DNA of 64,000 nucleotides from Chroococcopsis sp964623815 (GTDB lineage Bacteria; Cyanobacteriota; Cyanobacteriia; Cyanobacteriales; Microcystaceae): contig CAZUVR010000011.1 of the NCBI GenBank assembly GCA_964623815.1, positions 25,120-89,119 of the forward strand. The letters run 5' to 3'. The notes below the pieces were generated by a model. It made no database searches, was not told the origin of the DNA, and saw nothing but the letters and a program-made list of their open reading frames with translations. Both the position numbers and the translations under genes were made by a program. Position 1 is the first letter of the stretch, and each line of letters opens with the position of its first letter. Shown here piece by piece: positions 34,404 through 43,001 of the stretch.

Positions 34404-34422
34404 CCTCGGTGAATGTCCGAGG
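34404..34422 (-). terminator. Rho-independent terminator downstream of trpE/pabB-like gene
   Basis: On the minus strand CCTCGG-ACATTCA-CCGAGG is followed directly by TTTTTCTCT, a classic stem-loop plus T-tract. It lies about 140 bases after the stop of the anthranilate-synthase-like gene and upstream of the large kinase gene, so it should close the der-ecfT-trpE/pabB unit. Confidence 0.75.
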
Positions 34423-34477
34423 CTGCTGATGTAGGAGAACTCAAATACAAAACAAAAGGGAGATGCCAAAACGAAAA

Positions 34478-34499
34478 AGGTGTTAGCACATACCTTTAT
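34478..34499 (-). terminator. Second hairpin downstream of trpE/pabB-like gene
   Basis: Arms AAAGGT and ACCTTT enclose a 10-base loop; on the minus strand the stem runs into TTTTTCG. It may be a first, weaker terminator ahead of the one at 34404-34422. Confidence 0.4.
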
Positions 34500-34564
34500 A
34501 ATTTATATTACATTTTTTTAAGCTTATTGTAAAGAAAGGTTGACTTTTGGATGCGGCTATGTAT

Positions 34565-35929
34565 TTATTCCTCATCGCCGAGCAATCCCAGAGCAGTTAA
34601 TAGAGCTGACGCCTTGTGTAAAGATTCGCGCCACTCTCTAGCAGGCTCGCTATCGGCTACGATACCCGCCCCCACCTGCCCCCAGACATGAGCGAATCCT
34701 TCCCCAGGGGTTAATAAAAGAGTACGGATGAGAATATTAAGATCCATATTGCCCCGAACATCGATATAACCGCAGGAGCCGTAAAACAAACTGCGACGCA
34801 CAGGCTCTAATTCCTCGATAATCTCCATGCAACGAACTTTAGGACAGCCAGTAATCGTCCCCCCAGGAAACATTGCCCGGATTAAATCCACCGCGTCGTA
34901 CTCGGGCGCTAAAAAGCCACTGACATTACTTACAAGGTGCATGACGTGACTGTAACGCTCTATCGTTAACAATTCATCCACTGCGATCGATCCTGGGCGG
35001 CACACCCTACCTAAATCGTTCCTCTCCAGATCGACTAACATGATATGTTCGGCCCGCTCTTTCGTGTTAGCCAATAAATCTTGAGCTAATCGGGCATCCG
35101 TATCCGCATCGGCTCCTCTGGCTCTCGTCCCGGCTATGGGGCGAGTTTGCGCTTTACCATCCTGCAATTGTACCAATCTTTCTGGAGAACAACTAATCAC
35201 CGTACCTGCTCCTGTCTGCCAATAACTAGCGAAAGGAGAAGGATTTATACGCTGTAGTTTCTTGTATATCTGCCAGCCCGAGGCGCTAGTAATGGTATGA
35301 AAGCGCAAAGATAAATTAGTTTGAAATATATCCCCCGCCCTAATATATTTAAGGGCTTTCTCTACCGAATTTTCATACTCATCTTTTTCGGTACAGAACT
35401 TTAACTTTTGCCCTTTGCCTATTATTTGTTCCTGATTTTCTATCCCCTCTAATCTAGCTTGATAATAATCCAAATTCTCAGCCTCGCTAACGGCTAACCA
35501 GAGAATCTGTTCTTGATGATCCAATAGGGCAAAATCTAGGGGTTCATACCAATAGGCTACCGGAAAAGGCAGAGAGTCAACTTTTAAATCGGGAAGATGT
35601 TCTATCTCCCTAACTAAATCGTAACCGAGCCAACCCAACCAGCCACCCGTAAAGGGTAAATGGGCACAGGGAGACTCGGGGGGTGATTGATGTAATAAAC
35701 TCCTCAAAAAGGCAAGAATATCACCCGGTTTTGGTGTCCATAAACGCCCCCGTCTTGGTACACCAGCGCAGATAGAGTAACGGGAGAGATAGGGATAATC
35801 GGCGGGGGTAGGATAAGGACTTTCTAAAAGGGTGCCGATACTTCCGGGTTGATGGAATAGCAGTTCAAATACTTTTGATCCTGTGCGATATTCCAGAGGT
35901 AAGGGCCGCCAATGCCAGGGGTCGATCAT
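34565..35929 (-). CDS. Anthranilate/aminodeoxychorismate synthase component I
   Basis: The 454-residue chorismate-utilising enzyme has an N-terminal LLESP segment, typical of TrpE tryptophan-binding regions, and the C-terminal catalytic blocks GDIFQTNLSLRF, SCSPERLVQL, PIAGTRARG, ERAEHIMLVDLERNDLGRVC and PGGTITGCPKVRCMEII. The Ala in PIAGT points to anthranilate synthase, since PabB enzymes that form a Lys adduct have PIKGT there. The chain is shorter than classical TrpE and near PabB in length, and cyanobacteria often carry both, so either role is possible. It is last in the der-ecfT transcript, starting 3 bases after ecfT. No glutaminase subunit is nearby. Confidence 0.82.
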   Translation of the reverse strand: MIDPWHWRPLPLEYRTGSKVFELLFHQPGSIGTLLESPYPTPADYPYLSRYSICAGVPRRGRLWTPKPGDILAFLRSLLHQSPPESPCAHLPFTGGWLGWLGYDLVREIEHLPDLKVDSLPFPVAYWYEPLDFALLDHQEQILWLAVSEAENLDYYQARLEGIENQEQIIGKGQKLKFCTEKDEYENSVEKALKYIRAGDIFQTNLSLRFHTITSASGWQIYKKLQRINPSPFASYWQTGAGTVISCSPERLVQLQDGKAQTRPIAGTRARGADADTDARLAQDLLANTKERAEHIMLVDLERNDLGRVCRPGSIAVDELLTIERYSHVMHLVSNVSGFLAPEYDAVDLIRAMFPGGTITGCPKVRCMEIIEELEPVRRSLFYGSCGYIDVRGNMDLNILIRTLLLTPGEGFAHVWGQVGAGIVADSEPAREWRESLHKASALLTALGLLGDEE

Positions 35930-35932
35930 CGG

Positions 35933-36811
35933 TTAGTCTAAACCCCCTAAAACGAAGCGAGCTACCCAAAAAGGTATAAGCGTAGCCAGAGCTATCCAAT
36001 CAGGAATTTTAAGGCGTAATTGATGCCACTCGACTCGATGTTCATTAGGAGAGGTAAAGCCCCTCACTTCCATCGCTACCGCTATCTGTGCCGCCCGGCG
36101 CAGTAAGTTTTCAAATAGGGTTTCGACTACGGTGAGCCAGACTTTAGCGCTACGCTTCCATCCTAATTTTCGCCATTCTATGGCCCTGGTTTGAATCGAT
36201 CGCGCTAAATTCTGTATTTCTTCCAATACTAAGGGGATAAAACGCAGGGAGAGAGTCAGGGTAAGAGTAATCTCCGTAATCGGCCAGCCTAAACGCCGTA
36301 GCGGACTCATCAAATCTTCTAATCCAGCGGTAATCTCCTCTGGCGCTGTGGTTAAGAGAAATAGATTGGTACTGTAGATAAGCGTGAAAACTAAGGTGCT
36401 AACCCTCACTGCTAAATCGAGAGAGCGACGGGTGATGAAGATTCTCCCCTTATCAACCAATACATATTGATAATCGGTGACGGCAGGTAGAGTTAAGCCA
36501 TCTTCTGGTGAGCGAGGCACCGCGTCACCAGATAAACCATCGGGAGTGAGAGCGGTAATCACGAAAACTAAAACCGATAAGAGGATTAACCAGCCCATCT
36601 GTTGCCGCCAGACGCGCAGGGGAATCCGCGCCGCTAAGGTTAAAAATATTAACAAGAGGACTATTACTATTCGCCACCAGGCATTAGCCAGTAAAGGAGC
36701 TGCGAGAAAAGCCATTAACCAGATAAACTTAACCCGGGAGTCGAGTTTGTGTAACCAAGTAACCGGCTTATCCAGATAGAGGCCGATGGGAAGCGATCGC
36801 AATAAATCCAT
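35933..36811 (-). CDS. ecfT: Energy-coupling factor transporter transmembrane protein EcfT (CbiQ family)
   Basis: This 292-residue integral membrane protein has about five hydrophobic helices and the conserved coupling region of EcfT/CbiQ: RSIQTRAIEWRKLGWK and, later, RRAAQIAVAMEVRGFTSP, both with the Ala-Arg-Gly type signature that docks the ATPases. EcfT links substrate-specific S-components to two ATPases for vitamin or metal uptake. Neither ATPases nor an S-component are in this window, so its partner must be elsewhere. It starts 9 bases after the der stop and ends 3 bases before the next gene, consistent with one transcript. Confidence 0.87.
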   Translation of the reverse strand: MDLLRSLPIGLYLDKPVTWLHKLDSRVKFIWLMAFLAAPLLANAWWRIVIVLLLIFLTLAARIPLRVWRQQMGWLILLSVLVFVITALTPDGLSGDAVPRSPEDGLTLPAVTDYQYVLVDKGRIFITRRSLDLAVRVSTLVFTLIYSTNLFLLTTAPEEITAGLEDLMSPLRRLGWPITEITLTLTLSLRFIPLVLEEIQNLARSIQTRAIEWRKLGWKRSAKVWLTVVETLFENLLRRAAQIAVAMEVRGFTSPNEHRVEWHQLRLKIPDWIALATLIPFWVARFVLGGLD

Positions 36812-36820
36812 AGTGAATCG

Positions 36821-38182
36821 TTACTTAACCTTAGTAGCTCTATTAGTAGTTCTCTCCACTTCCCGGGCTGGTTTACCACGCCAGATCAATCGTACTGGAG
36901 TACCAGTAAAGCCCAATTGTTGGCGGAATTGTCCCTCAATATAGCGGCGATAGTTATCGTTAAACCTTTTCGGATCGTTGACGAATAGAGCGATCGTTGG
37001 GGGTTGACTACTTACCTGAGTTCCGTAATAAATTTTACCCTGTTTACCGCCCCTCGTTGTCGGTGGGGTGTGCCATTTCACCGCCTCTTCCAGTACGTCG
37101 TTAATCACAGCGGTACTTACCCGACGCCGGTGGGATTGATAAGACTCCAGCACTAATTCTAAGATTTTATTTACTCTCTGACCAGTTTGGGCACTAATAA
37201 AAATCATCTTCACCCACTCCATAAAGTAAAGACGCGATTGGATCAATTGGGTATAGGTGTTAATAGTGTAGGTGTTCTTATCGATCGCGTCCCACTTATT
37301 CACCACTAGTACCACGCCCCGGCCTTCTTCTATGATCCTATCGGCTAATTTTAAATCCTGATCCGTGACACCGTCGATAACATCGATGACGAATAACACC
37401 ACATCTGCCCGGCGGATGGCTTTAAAAGCGCGGTTGATGCTGAAGAATTCCGCCCCGTAATCTACATTTTTCTTGCGCCTGATCCCCGCCGTATCGATGA
37501 GGCGATAGATTTGCCCATCCTTTTCGATCAGAGTATCGATACTATCGCGGGTGGTGCCGGATACTGGAGAAACGATCGCTCTTTGCTCTCCCGTGAGGGC
37601 GTTCAGTAGACTGGATTTACCCACATTCGGCCTGCCGATAATCGCCACCTTAATCTCTTCGCTCTCTTCTAATTGGTCGCTCGGAGGCAGATATTTAATC
37701 ACTTCATCGAGTAGCTCGCCGGTTCCGCTACCGTGAATCGCGGAGATGGGGTAAGGTTCACCCAAACCCAGTTCCCAGAAAGCGGACGCTTGAATAATAC
37801 CCTGTTCGGTGGATTCGCACTTATTAACCGCGAGCAGTACTGGCACGGGTTGTTGTCTCAACCAGCTCGCTATCTCGTAATCGCCCGAAGTAGGCCCCGA
37901 TTGACCATCGACGACGAATATGGCTACACTGGCTTCAGCGAGAGCTATCATCGCCTGTTCGCGGATGAGCGGGAGAAATTCCGTCTCGTCGTTAAAAACG
38001 AGTCCGCCGGTATCTACAACTTGAAAATCTCGATCGCACCAGAAGGCATTCTGATAGGTTCTATCTCTAGTTATACCGGGTTCGTCGAAGACGATCGCTT
38101 GTTGATCCCCGGCAAGACGGTTAACTAATGTGGACTTTCCCACGTTAGGCCGTCCGATAATCGCAACAATAGGCAGTTTCAT
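36821..38182 (-). CDS. der: Ribosome biogenesis GTPase Der (EngA)
   Basis: Der is a double GTPase needed for 50S subunit assembly. The 453-residue protein has G1 GRPNVGKSTLVNRL, G3 DTGG and G4 NKCE in the first domain. A second set follows: GRPNVGKSSLLNAL, DTAGIRRK and NKWD. A KH-like C-terminal domain ends the protein. Both GTPase domains look intact. It is probably first in the transcript with ecfT and the anthranilate-synthase-like gene; an essential gene at the head would give steady expression to the others. Confidence 0.97.
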   Translation of the reverse strand: MKLPIVAIIGRPNVGKSTLVNRLAGDQQAIVFDEPGITRDRTYQNAFWCDRDFQVVDTGGLVFNDETEFLPLIREQAMIALAEASVAIFVVDGQSGPTSGDYEIASWLRQQPVPVLLAVNKCESTEQGIIQASAFWELGLGEPYPISAIHGSGTGELLDEVIKYLPPSDQLEESEEIKVAIIGRPNVGKSSLLNALTGEQRAIVSPVSGTTRDSIDTLIEKDGQIYRLIDTAGIRRKKNVDYGAEFFSINRAFKAIRRADVVLFVIDVIDGVTDQDLKLADRIIEEGRGVVLVVNKWDAIDKNTYTINTYTQLIQSRLYFMEWVKMIFISAQTGQRVNKILELVLESYQSHRRRVSTAVINDVLEEAVKWHTPPTTRGGKQGKIYYGTQVSSQPPTIALFVNDPKRFNDNYRRYIEGQFRQQLGFTGTPVRLIWRGKPAREVERTTNRATKVK

Positions 38183-38310
38183 AAACTATATAAACGAAGG
38201 TGTGAGGCTTATTAATGTCTGCCTCAATTATCACCCGATCTTCCATCTTAGTCTTTTATTTTCTATCTGACTGCAGATAGAGGTAAAAGCGACTCCTTTT
38301 ATTCTAACTT

Positions 38311-39909
38311 TTATAGAGAAACACGGATTGGGGTGCGACTAGTTTTAATCTCTACGCCTGCAGGCTCGATCAGAGATCTGCCCGTCATTTCCTCCGGTTT
38401 CGGTATCTCTAGGATCTCTAATATGGTAGGAGCAATATCGGCTAGGCGGCCATCGTCGCGCAGTCGGACATTATTGCCGTGACCCTTAATCTTCCTACCT
38501 TCTCCCTCTACCAAAATAAAAGGCACCGGGTTGGTGGTGTGAGCCGTCCAGGGGTTGCCCTCCTCGTCGCTCATATATTCGGCGTTACCGTGATCGGCGG
38601 TGATTAAAGCGGTGCCGCCCATTTTATTGATACTAGCCAGAAGTCGGCCCAAACATCGATCGACCTCCTCCACCGCAGTCACCGCCGCTTCCAGATTACC
38701 AGTATGTCCCACCATATCGGGGTTAGCGTAGTTAATCACCACCAGGGAGTAAATCCCCTTCTCGATCGCTTTACAGGCTGCATCGGTGACGGCTGAGGCC
38801 GACATGGCAGGGGCTTGGTCGTAGGTGGCTACCATCGGGCTTTGAATCAATTCCCTATCTTCTCCCTCGAAGGGTTTTTCTAAACCGCCGTTAAAAAAGT
38901 AGGTAACGTGGGGATATTTTTCCGTTTCGGCGGTGCGGAATTGTTTTAAGCCCCGGGTGGCGATAACTTCTCCGAGGATGTTATTGAGGTTCTGGGGTTC
39001 AAAAGCCACATCTACCGGTAGTTTAGCGTCGTATTGGGTGAAAGTAACGAAAGACAGGGGAGTGATCAATTCCCGATCGAAACCGCTAAAATCTGGCATA
39101 GTGAGAGCGTAACACAATTGTCGAGCGCGATCGGGCCGGAAGTTATAAAATATCACCCCGTCTCCTGGTTCGATAGCTCCAGGTGCTACCCTAACCGGCA
39201 CGATAAATTCATCAGTAATATCGCCGTCGTAATTGGCTTGTAAGATTTCTACGGGTGAACGAGAATCTATATCTATGTTATTGCTCATAACATCGTAGGC
39301 TTTTTTAACCCTATCCCAGCGCCTATCCCTATCCATAGCGTAGTAGCGGCCGCTGATGGTAACTATCCTACCGAGTCCTACTTTTTCGGTGTGTTCGATA
39401 ATTGTCTTAACTACGTTGATCCCTTCTGTGGTGCCCGTATCTCGCCCATCGGTGATGACGTGGATACACAGATCTTCTATACCTTGTTGTTTGGCTAGAT
39501 CGATCAGTCCTAGTAAATGGTCTATATGAGAGTGAACCCCCCCATCGGAGCATAAACCTATTAAATGTAATTTAGTGCTTTTAGTTTTGATTTCTTGACA
39601 TAGTTTAACTATGGGGGGATTGCTTAGAATGGTGCCTTCTTCGATCGCGTCGGAAATTCTCACCAATTCCTGCGGTACTACCCGCCCCGCGCCGATATTG
39701 AGGTGTCCCACCTCCGAATTACCCATCTGTCCCTCTGGCAAGCCGACATCCTTGGCTGAGGTACGGACTAAAGTCCGGGGGTATACCTCCCACAAACTAT
39801 TCATGACGGGTGTTTTGGCATTTGCGATCGCATTCGCTCTAGAATCTGGACGATAACCCCAACCATCTAGAATAATTAGCACTACCGGGGATACATCTGC
39901 TTGCCCCAT
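38311..39909 (-). CDS. gpmI: 2,3-bisphosphoglycerate-independent phosphoglycerate mutase
   Basis: GpmI interconverts 3- and 2-phosphoglycerate in glycolysis. The 532-residue protein, of normal length for the family, shows VVLIILDGWG with the metal-binding Asp, and the phosphoserine nucleophile region QMGNSEVGHLNIGAGRVV. Further blocks are GVHSHIDHLLGL, HVITDGRDT, NYANPDMVGHTGN and ALITADHGNAEYM, giving the full two-Mn site. The start is the ATG at 39909. It stands alone, 128 bases from the der gene on the same strand. Confidence 0.97.
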   Translation of the reverse strand: MGQADVSPVVLIILDGWGYRPDSRANAIANAKTPVMNSLWEVYPRTLVRTSAKDVGLPEGQMGNSEVGHLNIGAGRVVPQELVRISDAIEEGTILSNPPIVKLCQEIKTKSTKLHLIGLCSDGGVHSHIDHLLGLIDLAKQQGIEDLCIHVITDGRDTGTTEGINVVKTIIEHTEKVGLGRIVTISGRYYAMDRDRRWDRVKKAYDVMSNNIDIDSRSPVEILQANYDGDITDEFIVPVRVAPGAIEPGDGVIFYNFRPDRARQLCYALTMPDFSGFDRELITPLSFVTFTQYDAKLPVDVAFEPQNLNNILGEVIATRGLKQFRTAETEKYPHVTYFFNGGLEKPFEGEDRELIQSPMVATYDQAPAMSASAVTDAACKAIEKGIYSLVVINYANPDMVGHTGNLEAAVTAVEEVDRCLGRLLASINKMGGTALITADHGNAEYMSDEEGNPWTAHTTNPVPFILVEGEGRKIKGHGNNVRLRDDGRLADIAPTILEILEIPKPEEMTGRSLIEPAGVEIKTSRTPIRVSL

Positions 39910-40011
39910 GATCTATTTTCCTATCATTTCTTAATTTTCATGCAATAAGATAATAGCATCCTAGTTTAAAGGGATCACTAATATCAACCGAATAAAAACC
40001 GAATTCCCTAA

Positions 40012-40049
40012 CTTAATATTTAGTTGAATCGATTAACAATCCTTAATAA
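40012..40049 (+). promoter_or_regulatory. Pho-box-like cluster upstream of the PstS-like gene
   Basis: Four degenerate octamers (CTTAATAT, GTTGAATC, ATTAACAA, CTTAATAA) start at 40012, 40023, 40032 and 40042. The cyanobacterial Pho box is built of PyTTAAPyPy(T/A) octamers every 11 bases; here spacing is 11, 9 and 10 and matches are partial. The gene downstream encodes a phosphate-binding-like protein, which is why I record it. Confidence 0.3.
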
Positions 40050-40114
40050 GCCGATAAAAATCTATATCGGGCACTAATCAAACCCTATGTTTCCCAGCGA
40101 ACAGCTAAAAATAT

Positions 40115-41137
40115 ATGTCATCGAGAAATGAAACTCTTTCTTTACTAATCACCCTGGCGATTACGGGAGGACTTCTAGGAGGAGGTTACTTCTGGTTAAA
40201 AGGGCGGTGCGATACGGGCAATAATTCTTTTGTCTGTAATATTTCTGGCAGGGCGGATACACCGAGCGCTTCTAATTCTGGCAATGTTGACTCTGGAGGA
40301 ATACCTAAACAGAGCGCATCCCCAGATACGACGCAATCAACTTCTCTGCCGCCGCCGCCTTCTCCGAGCTTAGCCACGGCTTTCTCTGCCCCCACTTCCA
40401 TCCCGCCAGGTACGAAAATCAGTGTTAACGGCTCTACCAGTATGGCACAGATTAACGTGGGCTTAAAAAACGCCCTGGAAAAGAAATTTCCCGGGGTAAA
40501 AATCTCCCTTGACGCTCAAGGCTCCAATCTGGGTATCCAAGGAGTGAAAGCTGGTACTATAGATATAGCAGCGGTATCCGTTCCCTTAACCCCCGAACAA
40601 CAACAGCAGGGATTAGCGGCGGTTCCGGTAGTTAGAGATGCGATTGCGCTCGTAGTGGGGCGCAATAATCCGGTAGGGCAGAGTCTCACCTCGGAGCAAG
40701 TCAAGGGCGTTTTCAGCGGTAATATTACTAATTGGTCGGCGGTGGGCGGCTCTCCCGCGACGATTCGGGTGATCAACCGTCCCAATATTAGCGGCACCTA
40801 TCAAGTATTTCAACAGGAAGTATTAGGCGGGGGTAATTTCGGTTCTGGGGTGAACTTCACCACTATGCCCAGGGATGCCACTACTCCCATCTTAAAGATT
40901 TTGGGTATCGATGGTATCAGCTACGCGACTTATACTCAGGTGGCGCGACAACAAACCGCCCGAACCTTATCCGTAGACGGTATCGCCCCTAGTAACCCAA
41001 ATTATCCCTTTCAGAGAACCCTTTATTACGTCTATAAAAATCCGCCTACGGAAGCCGTAAAAGCTTTTATGGGTTTTGTCTCATCCCCCGAAGGTCAAGA
41101 GGCTATCATAAAAGCTAACGAAGAGTTAGAAAGGTAA
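40115..41137 (+). CDS. PstS/SphX-like phosphate-binding protein
   Basis: The 340-residue protein has an N-terminal hydrophobic anchor (about residues 9-28) and a short Cys-containing segment. A Ser/Pro-rich linker (about 45-90) leads to a PstS-like periplasmic binding fold: ISVNGSTSMAQI in place of the usual GSTTMAP, the segment GTIDIAAVSVPL, FSGNITNWSAVGG, and a C-terminal FQRTLYYVYKNPP. PstS-like proteins with such anchors bind phosphate at the periplasmic face; ligand specificity could differ given the changed loop. No pstCAB genes follow, so it is either an accessory sensor/binding protein or works with a transporter encoded elsewhere. Confidence 0.82.
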   Translation: MSSRNETLSLLITLAITGGLLGGGYFWLKGRCDTGNNSFVCNISGRADTPSASNSGNVDSGGIPKQSASPDTTQSTSLPPPPSPSLATAFSAPTSIPPGTKISVNGSTSMAQINVGLKNALEKKFPGVKISLDAQGSNLGIQGVKAGTIDIAAVSVPLTPEQQQQGLAAVPVVRDAIALVVGRNNPVGQSLTSEQVKGVFSGNITNWSAVGGSPATIRVINRPNISGTYQVFQQEVLGGGNFGSGVNFTTMPRDATTPILKILGIDGISYATYTQVARQQTARTLSVDGIAPSNPNYPFQRTLYYVYKNPPTEAVKAFMGFVSSPEGQEAIIKANEELER

Positions 41138-41145
41138 TCGGTTGT

Positions 41146-42951
41146 TTACTGAGATAATATCAAAACGCTATAGGGCCCGATGCCAATATTGCCACTGAAA
41201 GGCAGACCGTGAATTCCCGGTCCTCCCGCAGTGGTATCGTATCCTGGCTTATTGCCGAAATCGGGACTAAAACCATTCCAGTCGCTATTAAAGCGGACGT
41301 ACCAAGTACCGCTCCTCGGAAAACCGATCGTATAACTGTCATAACTGCGATCGGCAAAATTAGCCACCACGATCACATCATCTCCGGGGCCGCCATTTTC
41401 CCAACGGTGGAAAGCGATCATCTTATCCCCGTTATTAACGTGATGAACGTTAACGTTTTGTCCCCTCAAACCGCGAGTGTTATTAAACCAGTTCCGGCGT
41501 AAGCGCATCAGCGCCTGATATAGATCCCAGATACCGTTAAAACGTCCTTTCTTACTCCAGTCCAAAGAGCCGGTATCTCTCCAGCTCCCCCATTCTAAAA
41601 ATTCCTGGCCCATGAAAATCATCGGAATACCGGGAGAGGTAAAGACCAGAGCGGCGGCCAGGGTCGATCGTTTCCTGGCGAACCAGCTATCGGCGTTACC
41701 GCGCCATATGGCCTCGGGGAGACGGACTTTTCTGTTTATTTCCGCCACCTCATCGTGATTTTCGCTATAGATAACCCGTTTAAAAGCATCCGTCTCAAAA
41801 CGTTGGTATATAGCATCCCGCAGACGATCCATATTACGGGCGCTATCGCTCGGGGGAACTACTGCATCAAACAGAGCGGAGTAAAATAAACTACCCCACT
41901 GGGAATCAAAGCCCGCTCCTCCCGCGCCAGTTGACTTGGTGATATAGTCGTTGTTCTGTAAATCCTCGGCAATGGTCAGTTTCCAGGGCATCCGGCCATC
42001 GATCTCGTTATTGATCCATTGCATCAGACTCCAACCTTCGGGAATATCATTACTGGGGTCGTTATTATTGCCGTAGATATTACGGATGTTGACGGTGGAA
42101 TCGAAACGAAAACCATCGAGACGATATTCTTCGAGCCACATCAAGGCATTATCCCGAATATATTGACGCACTTCGCCCCGACCGTAATCGGGACGATTGG
42201 GGAAATAAGCAAAGGAGCGCCGGTCATCGTTATAAAAATATATGCCACCCCTACCGTTTTCATTCCAGCCGTCAAAACGCCAGAGAGACGTGTCCAGATC
42301 GTCCGGACCGAAATGATTGTAAACTACATCGAGAATGAGGGCGAATCCCCGCTCGTGAGCGGTTTGCACGAATTCTTTAAAACTCTTGGGCGAACCGTAA
42401 TTACTTTCTATGTCGAAAGGCAGGGCTGGATTGTAACCCAGAGAAAAATCTCCGGGGAAGCCGAAGATCGGCATTAATTGTATGGCGTTAACCCCTAGAT
42501 TTTTTAGGTCATCGAGCCTGGCGATAATACTACTGAAGTCGCCGGGAGTTTGTTGACTTCTATTAAAAGAGGCGACGTGCAATTCATAAATGACTAACTC
42601 ATTCCAGCCAGGCATATTGAAAACATCGGGACTCCAGACGAAGTTATCGGTAACGATCACCCCATCACCGTGGATATTATCCTCAACGTTTTTACAATAG
42701 GGATCGGTACGCCACTGTACGCCCGAAATAAACTGCCCAGAAATAACATAACGATAACGATCCCCAGGTTTAGCCCCGAGAATATCGCCCGACCAATAGC
42801 CATTTTTTTCAGATTCTAAGGGGTTTGTTGTCGTTGACCAATTGTTAAAAGTACCCGCCACACAAACTCCAGAGGCAAAAGGTGCCCAAACTCGAAAAGC
42901 AACGCCCCCATCATAGGGTATAGACCCCATACCCGGTTTTTGAGAAACCAT
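41146..42951 (-). CDS. GH13 alpha-glucan enzyme with N-terminal CBM48-like domain
   Basis: The 601-residue protein starts at the ATG at 42951 (MVSQKPGMGSIPYDGGVAFR). Residues about 10-95 form an E-set/CBM48-like domain (VWAPFASGVCVAGTFNNWS). The catalytic (beta/alpha)8 barrel has the GH13 nucleophile D284 in DGFRFDSTVN, the acid/base E329 in LTIAEDLQ, and the stabiliser D400 in YSENHDEV. A C-terminal beta domain ends the chain. It is related to branching enzymes and maltooligosyl-trehalose hydrolases, but no motif fixes hydrolysis against transfer. There is no signal peptide, so it is cytoplasmic. It is last in a five-gene cluster, 50 bases after the second cupin gene; the shared CBM48-like domain ties it to the first gene of that cluster. 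Confidence 0.85.
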   Translation of the reverse strand: MVSQKPGMGSIPYDGGVAFRVWAPFASGVCVAGTFNNWSTTTNPLESEKNGYWSGDILGAKPGDRYRYVISGQFISGVQWRTDPYCKNVEDNIHGDGVIVTDNFVWSPDVFNMPGWNELVIYELHVASFNRSQQTPGDFSSIIARLDDLKNLGVNAIQLMPIFGFPGDFSLGYNPALPFDIESNYGSPKSFKEFVQTAHERGFALILDVVYNHFGPDDLDTSLWRFDGWNENGRGGIYFYNDDRRSFAYFPNRPDYGRGEVRQYIRDNALMWLEEYRLDGFRFDSTVNIRNIYGNNNDPSNDIPEGWSLMQWINNEIDGRMPWKLTIAEDLQNNDYITKSTGAGGAGFDSQWGSLFYSALFDAVVPPSDSARNMDRLRDAIYQRFETDAFKRVIYSENHDEVAEINRKVRLPEAIWRGNADSWFARKRSTLAAALVFTSPGIPMIFMGQEFLEWGSWRDTGSLDWSKKGRFNGIWDLYQALMRLRRNWFNNTRGLRGQNVNVHHVNNGDKMIAFHRWENGGPGDDVIVVANFADRSYDSYTIGFPRSGTWYVRFNSDWNGFSPDFGNKPGYDTTAGGPGIHGLPFSGNIGIGPYSVLILSQ

Positions 42952-43001
42952 AATAATTAACTCCAATTAATGAATATTTTCCGTGATCCTGGTTTGTTTT
43001 T

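Noticed and set aside
42019..42477. 152-codon frame antisense to the GH13 gene
   Set aside because: A long antisense frame over a strongly conserved catalytic region; it reflects codon bias of the true gene, and the sense strand has the intact active site.
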